Positions 24,701 through 39,700 of a stretch of DNA of 64,000 nucleotides are shown here, piece by piece (within the stretch, counting starts at the first letter, position 1; each line of letters opens with the position of its first letter). The DNA lies in assembly GCF_021018895.1 (NCBI RefSeq), contig NC_079384.1:9108140-9172139 (forward strand). Reading direction: 5' to 3'. Position numbers and translations under genes: made by a program. The notes beneath the pieces were generated by a model. It did no database searches and was not told where the DNA came from. It saw only the letters and a list, made by a program, of their open reading frames with translations. The stretch comes from Seriola aureovittata. Taxonomy: Eukaryota > Chordata > Actinopteri > Carangiformes > Carangidae.

Positions 24701-27700
24701 AGAAACTACAGCTCATATTAGACCATTTATTCAACCAGCTTACTGTGTAGAATAGAAGCTTTGAAGCCATGCATGCTACGGCTACCTCACCACCAAACAT
24801 GAACAAAGCACCTTTAGCATATGGTGGAAGAGGAAGAGAGGCTGTTTGCGAAGCACAATGAGATAAATGAGCTGCCACAAAGACACTGGGAGAAGCTCCG
24901 TGGTTATAGCGTACTGCACAAAAAGCCTGCCAGTGTAATAAGCAAGCACACAGATTAAGTGCTGGGCTTTTACACAAAGTGAGGGCCATGAAAATGTACC
25001 CACAATAAACAGGCTGCCACTTATCAGTTCCTGACACAAAAGCCATTTTAAACCTCTACAGTTTTCGCATTATTGTCCAATCACACTAATCAAACCAAAA
25101 TCATCACAGTTACTTCACTAAACTCACTACTCGCCTATTGTGCTCGATAGGATCCAAATTACAAGTTTATTTTAAACTGTACATATCTTGTTCAATTTTG
25201 TTATGACATTTGATAAAAAATATAGTATCAGTGTGACTATACCATGCTTATGTCATTTTGCGCTGAGCATAAAGAAAAGATGAACTAACAAAGCTGTGAC
25301 ACAGCCACTTAAAATGGAGCGTTTACATGCTATGTCAAACGTACAGTCTCATATTGGATTGGGAGATCAATATTCTGACGGACACTGGCAGATCTGAAGT
25401 GAAGCTGTGTGTGAGATTTTGGTCAGAATGGATCTGTATGATTGACAAATGATGTGAAGATGAGGTCCAGATCAAAATGGCTGTGGTAAAGCTTTAAGGC
25501 ACAACAACTCCATAGAAGCACAGTCACATTAAGGTAAGAGCAGCCAGGAAATCTGATGATGAACAAACTGGTAAGATTACTAACTAACTGGGCTGGGAGG
25601 ACAACAGTGGATCAGGTCAGGTGTGGGTGAAAAAAAAAAAAAAAAAACTTTCTCGCTATGTTGCATGGTTTTTAAAAAGAAGATAGAGTGCTGTGGTGAG
25701 GTGTTATATCTGCTGTTAAGTTCAAAAAATAATACCAGCATTCATCTACCCTGACCCTCAAATCACAACCAAAGCAGCACAAAGCAATCCACCACAACAC
25801 CTCAACGATAGCTTGCAGTTTCTAAAAGAAGGGATGGATTAGCACACAGATACAGCAGAAATGTGATGTTGCAGTGATTAGGATAAACTCATTGATTGTG
25901 CCTCCTCACCTATGTCCTTTCCATTCAGAGCACCATCACTGTCACAGTCTTCTGTAAGATGGCAAGCAGGAAGAGAAGACAGGGCAAGAGGAGGGAGCAG
26001 AGGTTGATGTTGAGGGTACTTTAATGTGCAGAACACAGCAGGTTAAGTGCAGTAACTATGACACACAGATGGGAGGGTTTTGTTGGTGCAAAGACAACTG
26101 TAAAGGCTAAAAACAAGGGCAAATTGTGTGTGAGGGAGGGGATGTGGGGATGGGTTAACAAGAATCTATGTTTCTGTGAGTCTCAGGTGGGCTTGCGGAT
26201 AAGAATACCATGGAGGAATTCGACCATGAACACATGTAGTCAAGTCCAGGGATGAGAGATGTGCTCTAACATGAGGGTTTGTCTACATACCTCTCTCAGC
26301 ACGATCATCTGAGGACAGCAATGCAAGGAATAACACACAGTATCACTGTAGGGTGTTAACAGAATACCACACACCACTGTTCTGCGCCTCCTAATACACA
26401 TGACTATGAGGTTCACTTTCTCAAATTCACTTTCATTGTCTTCCAATTGTTGCATCTAAATTGCATCTGTGCATGGAAATACATTACCCACTTCTCTGCT
26501 TTTCTTGATCTCCTTTTTGAAGCTTAGTGAGAATTTAGCTTTTATGCAGATGGATGCAAGAAAAGAACTCACCCAAACCTCTTTGTTTCACTTAACTGTT
26601 TAAAATTGGATTAGAGAATGATACAATGGATTACGTTTTTGAGCTTAACCTCAGATCCCCTGTTCCCTTTACATGATCTCTTTCTGTATCTCATTGGTTG
26701 GATTAGATTTGACCTGCAATACAAACTGTATAGATCTAAGCTTATTGTACATTTGTGGGTTTAAGGTTAGGGAAAATGGCCGTGATTGCAGAGGTAAAAT
26801 AAGGCTTACATGTAGGAGTTTTTGGAGACACAGGAGCAGGAAAGGAACCCATTTTCATCCTGTATCTTAGGCGCCTGAGGAAAAAAAAGATTTATTATTG
26901 ATCCAATAAAATGTAATCAGTTATTTATGTCACAGCTGATCTGATGCCGACTACCTCTCCTGGAATTGTGTGGAGGGGATGAGGGCGGCGCGTAGGTTAC
27001 AGTCGCCCACCTTCTTGGCCTGCCACCAAGTGGTGTCTTCCTGGCTCACCACCTGGAGAATGTCTCCCCTCTTAAAAGGAAGTCCTGCCTCTTGGCACGG
27101 TGTGGCCTTGTCATCAAAAGGGGTATAGTCAAACAAAGCCCGAAGGTAGACCTGAGGGATGCAGGGATATTCTGTCAGCAGTGGTAATTTTCAAGAAGTA
27201 GTTCCACATTTTGGGAAATACATTTATTCACATTCTTGCTTGGAGTTCAATGGGAAGATCGATACCACTCTCATGACTGTCCATTAAATAAGTAGTAGGT
27301 GGATTTTGTTACCTTTGGACAGAGTCTCGCTAGCTGTTTCCCCGTTTTCAGTCTTTATGCCAGTCTTTAACCGACTGCTGCCTATAGCCTTATATTTAAT
27401 GAATGCATATGAGAATGGTATAAATCTTCAAATCTTATCCTCAACAAGAAAGCAAATCTCCCAAAAATATTGAATCCTTTAATAAATTCATCAAAAGATA
27501 ATTAACGAGTGCATTGTCATTGATAAAAAACACAACAAAACTCTTATTAAAAACATCAATCATAAAATAAAATAGATATCTTTTCCCAGTTTTTTTTGGG
27601 GGGGGGGGGGGGGGGTTCTGAAGCAAACTGGCTGTGTATTTAGACAGGAAGTCCTCACCCTGCTTTCCTTCAGTTTGTCTTCCTCTACGACAGCTGGAAT

Positions 27701-30700
27701 TATTTTGAGTGTGATGGAGCCTTGAGACTGGGACTGATCAAAAACATAAGAGTAGCACTGTCATCCACTGTATCCACAGTAATCATCAGTATCTGAACTA
27801 GCATGATGCTACATGGAAAAGCTTTTTTTTCCCCTTTACCAAAATCTGACTTATTTCATCTGGCCTTTTGTGGGTTATCAGGTTTCCGTTGACCTCTCGA
27901 AGCTCATCCCCTACATGCACCAGACCTGGAAACACAAACACAACACAACCCACAAAACAAATTCATTGAAAACAAAGCGAAGGAAAATCCCAGTATGTGT
28001 TGTACCACTAAGAGTATTTTTTTGAGGATCATGCTCAGATGTGAACAAAAAACAAACAATTTTCTGTTGGCAAAAAGTTGATAACATCTCCATGGCAACA
28101 GCCAGGAGCAACCCTTTTTGGTAATCTCAAAATATGCAATCTCGTGGCACTAATCTCAAGGATTTGATCTCTGTTAACAGTTCATGTGGTTACACAACGT
28201 AATCTCCTCACTTCCCTTTCAGTGTATCAGTAGTGATGAGAAAGTTCGACATATATGAGGCGGATTATTTTCGTATTGCACTTTGCTGCAGTCAGGCAAA
28301 ATAAAAGAAGACAACTGATCAAGGGCGTAGGTTTGCATATAGACGGTAGGGACATGTCCCTACAGACATTTGAGTGAACTTGCACTATGTTTGGAGTGAA
28401 GTCATATTAAGTCATTCAAATGTGCCCTCCAAGAGGGTACGACTCCAAGACAACCAATTTGGGCATGCTAGTATTTGAATGACTGAAAGAGTGGGGGCTA
28501 TCCGAAGGTTCACATCATGTGAGAATATCAGTGGTAAGATCACCAGAAAAACGTTAACTGATGTTATTTTGTTAGCAAGCATTAACTAGCAAGGTAACCA
28601 TGGCTTTTGTCTTCTGTAAAATAGCAGTCAGGTTGCTAGCAGGAGTAGACATAAAATGCTGGATATATCAAAAGCATGAGTTTTATTTCTGCCAAAAACT
28701 CCCAAATAATGATAGCATGAATACCATGACTTTTTTTTTGCCTTACTGTATTATGACATTTGTATACCTTACTATATTGTGACTTTTTATGCCTTACTAT
28801 ATTGTGACTTTTTATGCCTTACTATACTGTTTTTGTCTTACTATACTATGTTGTTCTTATGCCTTACTGTACTATGCTATACTATGATGTGTATGACATT
28901 TTTATGCCTTACTAAATTGATGTTTTTACGACTTTTCATGCCTTCCTATACTGTGTCGTTTTTATGACGATTTATGCCTTACTATACTATAACATTTTTA
29001 TGACTCAGTATTCATTGACTTTTTGTGCCTTACTATACTATGTTTTTGTCTGACTATTCTATGAAGTTTTTATGCATTACTGTAGTATGAAATTTTTACG
29101 CCTTACTGTACTATGCCATTTTTACGATTTTTCATGCCTTCCTATACCGTGTCGTTTATATGCCTTAGAATACTATGCTGTTTTTATGACTTTTCATGCC
29201 CTACTATACTATGCCATTTTTATGCCTAACTATAGTATGACTTTTTATGCCTTACTGTACAATGCCTTTTTTACGACTATTCATGCCTTCCTATACTGTG
29301 TCGTTTTTATGACTTTTTGTGCCTTACTATACTAAGAAAACCGGTTAAGGCAGAGGCCGCCCGCCCGCCCTGAGCCCGGTTCTGTTCAAGGTTTCTTTCT
29401 GTCATGAGGAAGTTTTTCCTCCCCCATCGCAAAGTGCTTCCTTATAGTGTCAACTGTTGGTTTTCTTTCTCTAATACAGTAACTCCTCGACCTTACCCTG
29501 TAAAGTGCTGTGCGGTCATTTATATTGTGATTTGACAGTATGCAAATAAAATTGAATTGAAATTTAATTATATGTTTTTGTCATTTTTATGCCTTACTAA
29601 AGTGTGACATTTTTATGATGTTTTGTGTCTAACTGTACTATGACGTTTTTATGACTTTTTATACAATGACCTTTTCTATGCCTTACTATACTATGATGTT
29701 TTTTATGGCTTTTTATACCTTACTATACTATGAACTTTTATGCCTTGCTATACTTTGACTTTTTTATGCTGTTTTTATGACTTTTTACTATACTATGACC
29801 TTTTTATGGCTTTTTATGCCTTACTATACTATGACCTTTTATGCCTTACTATACTATGACGTTTTTATGCTGTATTATGCTATGCTGTTTTTATGACTTT
29901 TTATGCCTTGCTATACTATGACCTTTTTATGAATTTTCATGCCTTGCTATACTATGACGTTTTTTATGGCTTTTTATCCGTTACTATGCTATGACCTTTT
30001 TATGACTTTTTATGCCTTACTATACTATGACCTTTTTATGCCTTACTATACTATGCCCTTTTTATGCCTTAGTATACTATGACCCTTTTTTGACTTTTTA
30101 TGCCTTACTATACTATGACCTTTTTATGACTTTTTATGCCTTACCATACTATGACCTTTTTATGCCTTACTATGCTATGACCTTTTTATGACTTTTTATG
30201 CCTTACTATACTATGCCCTTTTTATGCCTTAGTATACTATGACCTTTTTGTGACTTTTTATGCCTTACTATACAATGACCTTTTTATGACTTTTTATGCC
30301 TTAGTATACTATGACCTTTTTCTGACTTTTCATGCCTTACTATACTATGACGTTTTTGTGACTTTTTATGCGTTACTATACTATGACCTTTTTATGGCTT
30401 TTTATGCCTTTCTATTATACTATGACCTTTTTATGACTTTTTATGCCTTACTATACTATGAGGTTTTTATGCTGTATTATGCTATGCTGTTTTTATGACT
30501 TTTTATGCCTTGCTATACTATGACGTTTTTATGCCTTACTATACTATGACCTTTTTATGCCTTACTATACTATGCCCTTTTTATGCCGTAGTATACTATG
30601 ACCTTTTTGTGACTTTTTATACCTTACTATACTATGACCTTTTTATGACTTTTCATGCCTTGCTATACTATGACGTTTTTATGGCTTTTTATGCCTTACT

Positions 30701-33700
30701 ATGCTATGACCTTTTTATGACTTTTCATGCCTTACTATACTATGACCTTTTTATGCCTTACAATACTATGCCGTTTTTATGCCTTAGTATACTATGACCT
30801 TTTTGTGACTTTTTATGCCTTACTATACTATGACCTTTTTGTGACTTTTTATACCTTACTATACTATGACCTTTTTATGACTTTTCATGCCTTGCTATAC
30901 TATGACGTTTTTATGGCTTTTTATGCCTTACTATACTATGACCTTTTTATGACTTTTTATGCCTTACTATACTATGCCCTTTTTATGCCTTACTATACTA
31001 TGACCTTTTTATGACTTTTTATGCCTTACTATACTATGACCTTTTTATGCTGTATTATGCTATGCTGTTTTTATGACTTTTTATGCCTTGCTATACTATG
31101 ACCTTTTTATGACTTTTTATGCCTTACTATACTATGACCTTTTTATGCCTTACTATGCTATGCCCTTTTTATGCCTTAGTATACTATGACCTTTTTGTGA
31201 CTTTTTATGCCTTACTATACTATGACGTTTTTTAGGGCTTTTTATGCCTTACTATGCTATGACCTTTTTATGACTTTTTATGCCTTACTATACTATGACC
31301 TTTTTATGCCTTACTATACTATGCCCTTTTTATGCCTTAGTATACTATGACCTTTTTGTGACTTTTTATGCCTTACTATACTATGACGTTTTTATGACTT
31401 TTCATGCCTTGCTATACTATGACCTTTTTATGACTTTTTATGCCTTGCTATACTATGACCTTTTTATGCCTTACTATACTATGACCTTTTTATGACTTTT
31501 TATGCCTTACTATACTATGCCCTTTTTATGCCTTAGTATACTATGACATTTTTGTGACTTTTTATACCTTACTATACTATGACCTTTTTATGCCTTACTA
31601 TACTATGACCTTTTTGTGACTTTTTATGCTTTACTATACTATGACCTTTTTATGCCTTACTATATTATGCCCTTTTTATGCCTTACTATGCTATGCCCTT
31701 TTATGCCTTAGTATACTATGACCTTTTTATGCCTTAGTATACTATGACCTTTTTGTGACTTTTTAGGCCTTACTATACTATGACGTTTTTATGACTTTTC
31801 ATGCCTTGCTATACTATGACGTTTTTATGTCTTTTTATGCCTTACTATGCTATGACCTTTTTGTGACTTTTTATGCCTTACTATACTATGACCTTTTTAT
31901 GCCTTACTATACTATGCCCTTTTTATGCCTTAGTATACTATGACCTTTTTGTGACTTTTTATGCCTTACTATACTATGCCCTTTTTATGCCTTAGTATAC
32001 TATGACCTTTTTGTGACTTTTTATGCCTTACTATACTATGACCTTTTTATGACTTTTTATGCCTTAGTATACTATGACCTTTTTCTGACTTTTCATGCCT
32101 TACTATACTATGACGTTTTTGTGACTTTTTATGCGTTACTATACTATGACCTTTTTATGGCTTTTTATGCCTTACTATTATACTATGACCTTTTTATGAC
32201 TTTTTATGCCTTACTATACTATGACGTTTTAATGCTGTATTATGCTATGCTGTTTTTATGACTTTTTATGCCTTGCTATACTATGACGTTTTTATGCCTT
32301 TTTATGCCTTACTATACTATGACGTTTTTATGCCTTACTATACTATGCCCTTTTTATGCCGTAGTATACTATGACCTTTTTGTGACTTTTTATACCTTAC
32401 TATACTATGACCTTTTTATGACTTTTCATGCCTTGCTATACTATGACGTTTTTATGGCTTTTTATGCCTTACTATGCTATGACCTTTTTATGACTTTTTA
32501 TGCCTTAGTATACTATGACCTTTTTATGCCTTACTATACTATGCCCTTTTTATGCCTTAGTATACTATGACCTTTTTGTGACTCTTATGCCTTACTATAC
32601 TATGACGTTTTTATGACTTTTCATGCCTTGCTATACTATGACCTTTTTATGACTTTTTATGCCTTGCTATACTATGACCTTTTTATGCCTTACTATACTA
32701 TGACCTTTTTATGACTTTTTATGCCTTACTATACTATGCCCTTTTTATGCCTTAGTATACTATGACATTTTTGTGACTTTTTATACCTTACTATACTATG
32801 ACCTTTTTATGCCTTACTATACTATGACCTTTTTGTGACTTTTTATGCTTTACTCTACTATGACTTTTTTATGCCTTACTATATTATGCCCTTTTTATGC
32901 CTTACTATGCTATGCCCTTTTATGCCTTAGTATACTATGACCTTTTTATGCCTTAGTATACTATGACCTTTTTGTGACTTTTTATGCCTTACTATACTAT
33001 GACGTTTTTATGACTTTTCATGCCTTGCTATACTATGACGTTTTTTATGTCTTTTTATGCCTTACTATGCTATGACCTTTTTATGACTTTTTATGCCTTA
33101 CTATACTATGACCTTTTTATGCCTTACTATACTATGCCCTTTTTATGCCTTAGTATACTATGACCTTTTTGTGACTTTTTATGCCTTACTATACTATGCC
33201 CTTTTTATACCTTAGTATACTATAACCTTTTTGTGACTTTTTATGCCTTACTATACTATGACCTTTTTATGACTTTTTATGCCTTAGTATACTATGACCT
33301 TTTTCTGACTTTTCATGCCTTACTATACTATGACGTTTTTGTGACTTTTTATGCGTTACTATACTATGACCTTTTTATGGCTTTTTATGCCTTACTATTA
33401 TACTATGACCTTTTTATGACTTTTTATGGCTTACTATACTATGACGTTTTTATGCCTTTTTATGCCTTACTATACTATGACGTTTTTATGCCTTTTTATG
33501 CCTTACTATACTATGACCTTTTTATGCCTTACTATACTATGCCCTTTTTATGCCGTAGTATACTATGACCTTTTTGTGACTTTTTATACCTTACTATACT
33601 ATGACCTTTTTATGACTTTTCATGCCTTGCTATACTATGACGTTTTTATGGCTTTTTATGCCTTACTATGCTATGACCTTTTTATGACTTTTCATGCCTT

Positions 33701-36700
33701 ACTATACTATGACCTTTTTATGCCTTACAATACTATGCCGTTTTTATGCCTTAGTATACTATGACCTTTTTGTGACTTTTTATGCCTTACTATACTATGA
33801 CTTTTTGTGACTTTTTATACCTTACTATACTATGACCTTTTTATGACTTTTCATGCCTTGCTATACTATGACGTTTTTTATGGCTTTTTATGCCTTACTA
33901 TACTATGACCTTTTTGTGACTTTTTATGCCTTACTATACTATGACCTTTTTATGACTTTTTATGCCTTACCATACTATGACCTTTTTATGACTTTTTATG
34001 CCTTACTATACTATGACCTTTTTATGCCTTACTATACTATGCCCTTTTTATGCCTTAGTATACTATGACCTTTGTGACTTTTTATGCCTTAGTATACTAT
34101 GACCTTTTTGTGACTTTTTATGCCTTACTATACTATGCCCTTTTTATGCCTTAGTATACTATGACCTTTTTGTGACTTTTTATGCCTTACTATACAATGA
34201 CCTTTTTATGACTTTTTATGCCTTAGTATACTATGACCTTTTTCTGACTTTTCATGCCTTACTATACTATGACGTTTTTGTGACTTTTTATGCGTTACTA
34301 TACTATGACCTTTTTATGGCTTTTTATGCCTTACTATTATACTATGACCTTTTTATGACTTTTTATGCCTTACTATACTATGAGGTTTTTATGCTGTATT
34401 ATGCTATGCTGTTTTTATGACTTTTTATGCCTTGCTATACTATGACGTTTTTTATGGCTTACTATACTATGACCTTTTTATGCCTTACTATACTATGCCC
34501 TTTTTATGCCGTAGTATACTATGACCTTTTTGTGACTTTTTATACCTTACTATACTATGACCTTTTTATGACTTTTCATGCCTTGCTATACTATGACGTT
34601 TTTATGGCTTTTTATGCCTTACTATGCTATGACCTTTTTATGACTTTTCATGCCTTACTATACTATGACCTTTTTATGCCTTACAATACTATGCCGTTTT
34701 TATGCCTTAGTATACTATGACCTTTTTGTGACTTTTTATGCCTTACTACACTATGACCTTTTTGTGACTTTTTATACCTTACTATACTATGACCTTTTTA
34801 TGACTTTTCATGCCTTGCTATACTATGACGTTTTTTATGGCTTTTTATGCCTTACTATACTATGACCTTTTTATGACTTTTTATGCCTTACTATACTATG
34901 CCCTTTTTATGCTTTAGTATACTATGACCTTTTTGTGACTTTTTATGCCTTACTATACTATGCCCTTTTTATGCCTTAGTATACTATGACCTTTTTGTGA
35001 CTTTTCATGCCTTACTATACTATGACGTTTTTATGACTTTTCATGCCTTGCTATACTATGACCTTTTTATGACTTTTTATGCCTTGCTATACTATGACCT
35101 TTTTATGCCTTACTATACTATGACCTTTTTATGACTTTTTATACCTTACTATACTATGACTTTTTTATGCCTTACTATACTATGACCTTTTTGTGACTTT
35201 TTATGCCTTAGTATACTATGACCTTTTTATGCCTTAGTATACTATGACCTTTTTGTGACTTTTTAGGCCTTACTATACTATGACGTTTTTATGACTTTTC
35301 ATGCCTTGCTATACTATGACGTTTTTTATGTCTTTTTATGCCTTACTATGCTATGACCTTTTTATGACTTTTTATGCCTTACTATACTATGACCTTTTTA
35401 TGCCTTACTATACTATGCCCTTTTTATGCCTTAGTATACTATGACCTTTTTGTGACTTTTTATGCCTTACTATACTATGCCCTTTTTATGCCTTAGTATA
35501 CTATGACCTTTTTGTGACTTTTTATGCCTTACTATACTATGACCTTTTTATGACTTTTTATGCCTTAGTATACTATGACCTTTTTCTGACTTTTCATGCC
35601 TTACTATACTATGACGTTTTTGTGACTTTTTATGCGTTACTATACTATGACCTTTTTATGGCTTTTTATGCCTTACTATTATACTATGACCTTTTTATGA
35701 CTTTTTATGCCTTACTATACTATGACGTTTTTTATGCCTTTTTATGCCTTACTATACTATGACGTTTTTTATGCCTTTTTATGCCTTACTATACTATGAC
35801 CTTTTTATGCCTTACTATACTATGCCCTTTTTATGCCGTAGTATACTATGACCTTTTTGTGACTTTTTATACCTTACTATACTATGACCTTTTTATGACT
35901 TTTCATGCCTTGCTATACTATGACGTTTTTATGGCTTTTTATGCCTTACTATGCTATGACCTTTTTATGACTTTTCATGCCTTACTATACCTATGACCTT
36001 TTTATGCCTTACAATACTATGCCGTTTTTATGCCTTAGTATACTATGACCTTTTTGTGACTTTTTATGCCTTACTATACCTATGACCTTTTTGTGACTTT
36101 TTATACCTTACTATACTATGATCTTTTTATGACTTTTCATGCCTTGCTATACTATGACGTTTTTTATGGCTTTTTACGCATTACTATACTATGACCTTTT
36201 TGTGACTTTTTATGCCTTACTATACTATGACCTTTTTATGACTTTTTATGCCTTACCATACTATGACCTTTTTATGACTTTTTATGCCTTACTATACTAT
36301 GACCTTTTTATGCCTTACTATACTATGCCCTTTTTATGCCTTAGTATACTATGACCTTTGTGACTTTTAATGCCTTAGTATACTATGACCTTTTTGTGAC
36401 TTTTTATGCCTTACTACACTATGCCCTTTTTATGCCTTAGTATACTATGACCTTTTTGCGACTTTTTATGCCTTACTATACTATGACCTTTTTATGACTT
36501 TTTATGCCTTAGTATACTATGACCTTTTTCTGACTTTTCATGCCTTACTATACTATGACGTTTTTATGACTTTTTATGCGTTACTATACTATGACCTTTT
36601 TATGACTTTTTATGCCTTGCTATACTATGACGTTTTTTATGCCTTTTTATGCCTTACTATACTATGACCTTTTTATGCCTTACTATACTATGCCCTTTTT

Positions 36701-39700
36701 ATGCCGTAGTATACTATGACCTTTTTGTGACTTTTTATACCTTACTATACTATGACCTTTTTATGACTTTTCATGCCTTGCTATACTGTGACGTTTTTAT
36801 GGCTTTTCATGCCTTGCTATACTATGACGTTTTTATGGCTTTTTATGCCTTACTATGCTATGACCTTTTTATGACTTTTCATGCCTTACTATACTATGAC
36901 CTTTTTATGCCTTACAATACTATGCCGTTTTTATGCCTTAGTATACTATGACCTTTTTGTGACTTTTTATGCCTTACTATACTATGACCTTTTTGTGACT
37001 TTTTATACCTTACTATACTATGACCTTTTTATGACTTTTCATGCCTTGCTATACTATGACGTTTTTTATGGCTTTTTATGCCTTACTATACTATGACCTT
37101 TTTATGACTTTTTATGCCTTACTATACTATGACCTTTTTATGCCTTACTATGCTATGACCTTTTTATGCCTTACTATACTATGCCCTTTTTATGCCTTAG
37201 TATACTATGACCTTTTGTGACTTTTTATGCCTTACTATACTATGACCTTTTTATGACTTTTTATGCCTTACCATACTATGACCTTTTTATGCCTTACTAT
37301 GCTATGACCTTTTTATGACTTTTTATGCCTTACTATACTATGCCCTTTTTATGCCTTAGTATACTATGACCTTTTTGTGACTTTTTATGCCTTACTATAC
37401 AATGACCTTTTTATGACTTTTTATGCCTTACTATACTATGACCTTTTTATGCCTTACTATGCTATGACCTTTTTATGCCTTACTATACTATGCCCTTTTT
37501 ATGCCTTAGTATACTATGACCCTTTTGTGACTTTTTATGCCTTACTATACTATGACCTTTTTATGACTTTTTATGCCTTACCATACTATGACCTTTTTAT
37601 GCCTTACTATGCTATGACCTTTTTATGACTTTTTATGCCTTACTATACTATGCCCTTTTTATGCCTTAGTATACTATGACCTTTTTGTGACTTTTTATGC
37701 CTTACTATGCTATGACCTTTTTATGACTTTTCATGCCTTACTATACTATGACCTTTTTATGCCTTACAATACTATGCCGTTTTTATGCCTTAGTATACTA
37801 TGACCTTTTTGTGACTTTTTATGCCTTACTATACTATGACCTTTTTGTGACTTTTTATACCTTACTATACTATGACCTTTTTATGACTTTTCATGCCTTG
37901 CTATACTATGACGTTTTTTATGGCTTTTTATGCCTTACTATACTATGACCTTTTTATGACTTTTTATGCCTTACTATACTATGACCTTTTTATGCCTTAC
38001 TATGCTATGACCTTTTTATGCCTTACTATACTATGCCCTTTTTATGCCTTAGTATACTATGACCCTTTTGTGACTTTTTATGCCTTACTATACTATGACC
38101 TTTTTATGACTTTTTATGCCTTACCATACTATGACCTTTTTATGCCTTACTATGCTATGACCTTTTTATGACTTTTTATGCCTTACTATACTATGCCCTT
38201 TTTATGCCTTAGTATACTATGACCTTTTTGTGACTTTTTATGCCTTACTATACAATGACCTTTTTATGACTTTTTATGCCTTAGTATACTATGACCTTTT
38301 TCTGACTTTTCATGCCTTACTATACTATGACGTTTTTGTGACTTTTTATGCGTTACTATACTATGACCTTTTTATGGCTTTTTATGCCTTTCTATTATAC
38401 TATGACCTTTTTATGACTTTTTATGCCTTACTATACTATGAGGTTTTTATGCTGTATTATGCTATGCTGTTTTTATGACTTTTTATGCCTTGCTATACTA
38501 TGACGTTTTTTATGCCTTACTATACTATGACCTTTTTATGCCTTACTATACTATGCCCTTTTTATGCCGTAGTATACTATGACCTTTTTGTGACTTTTTA
38601 TACCTTACTATACTATGACCTTTTTATGACTTTTCATGCCTTGCTATACTATGACGTTTTTATGGCTTTTTATGCCTTACTATGCTATGACCTTTTTATG
38701 ACTTTTCATGCCTTACTATACTATGACCTTTTTATGCCTTACAATACTATGCCGTTTTTATGCCTTAGTATACTATGACCTTTTTGTGACTTTTTATACC
38801 TTACTATACTATGACCTTTTTATGACTTTTCATGCCTTGCTATACTATGACGTTTTTTATGGCTTTTTATGCCTTACTATACTATGACCTTTTTATGACT
38901 TTTTATGCCTTACTATACTATGCCCTTTTTATGCCTTACTATACTATGACCTTTTTATGACTTTTTATGCCTTACTATACTATGACCTTTTTATGCTGTA
39001 TTATGCTATGCTGTTTTTATGACTTTTTATGCCTTGCTATACTATGACCTTTTTATGACTTTTTATGCCTTACTATACTATGACCTTTTTATGCCTTACT
39101 ATGCTATGCCCTTTTTATGCCTTAGTATACTATGACCTTTTTGTGACTTTTTATGCCTTACTATACTATGACGTTTTTTAGGGCTTTTTATGCCTTACTA
39201 TGCTATGACCTTTTTATGACTTTTTATGCCTTACTATACTATGCCCTTTTTATGCTTTAGTATACTATGACCTTTTTGTGACTTTTTATGCCTTACTATA
39301 CTATGACCTTTTTATGACTTTTCATGCCTTGCTATACTATGACGTTTTTTATGGCTTTTTATGCCTTACTATGCTATGACCTTTTTATGACTTTTTATGC
39401 CTTAGTATACTATGACCTTTTTATGCCTTACTATACTATGCCCTTTTTATGCCTTAGTATACTATGACATTTTTGTGACTTTTTATGCCTTACTATACTA
39501 TGACGTTTTTATGACTTTTCATGCCTTGCTATACTATGACCTTTTTATGCCTTACTATACTATGACCTTTTTATGACTTTTTATGCCTTACTATACTATG
39601 CCCTTTTTATGCCTTAGTATACTATGACATTTTTGTGACTTTTTATACCTTACTATACTATGACCTTTTTATGCCTTACTATACTATGACCTTTTTGTGA

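Noticed and set aside
24690..25046. Minus-strand 118-codon open frame in mpp3 intron 12
   Set aside because: It lies in an intron of the same strand, continues none of the MPP3 domains and has no homology I recognise.
25910..25951. Stop codon at the mpp3 exon 10-12 junction taken as evidence of a pseudogene
   Set aside because: Resolved by the 18-nt exon at 26291-26308, which restores frame and matches the family sequence; all other exons are intact.
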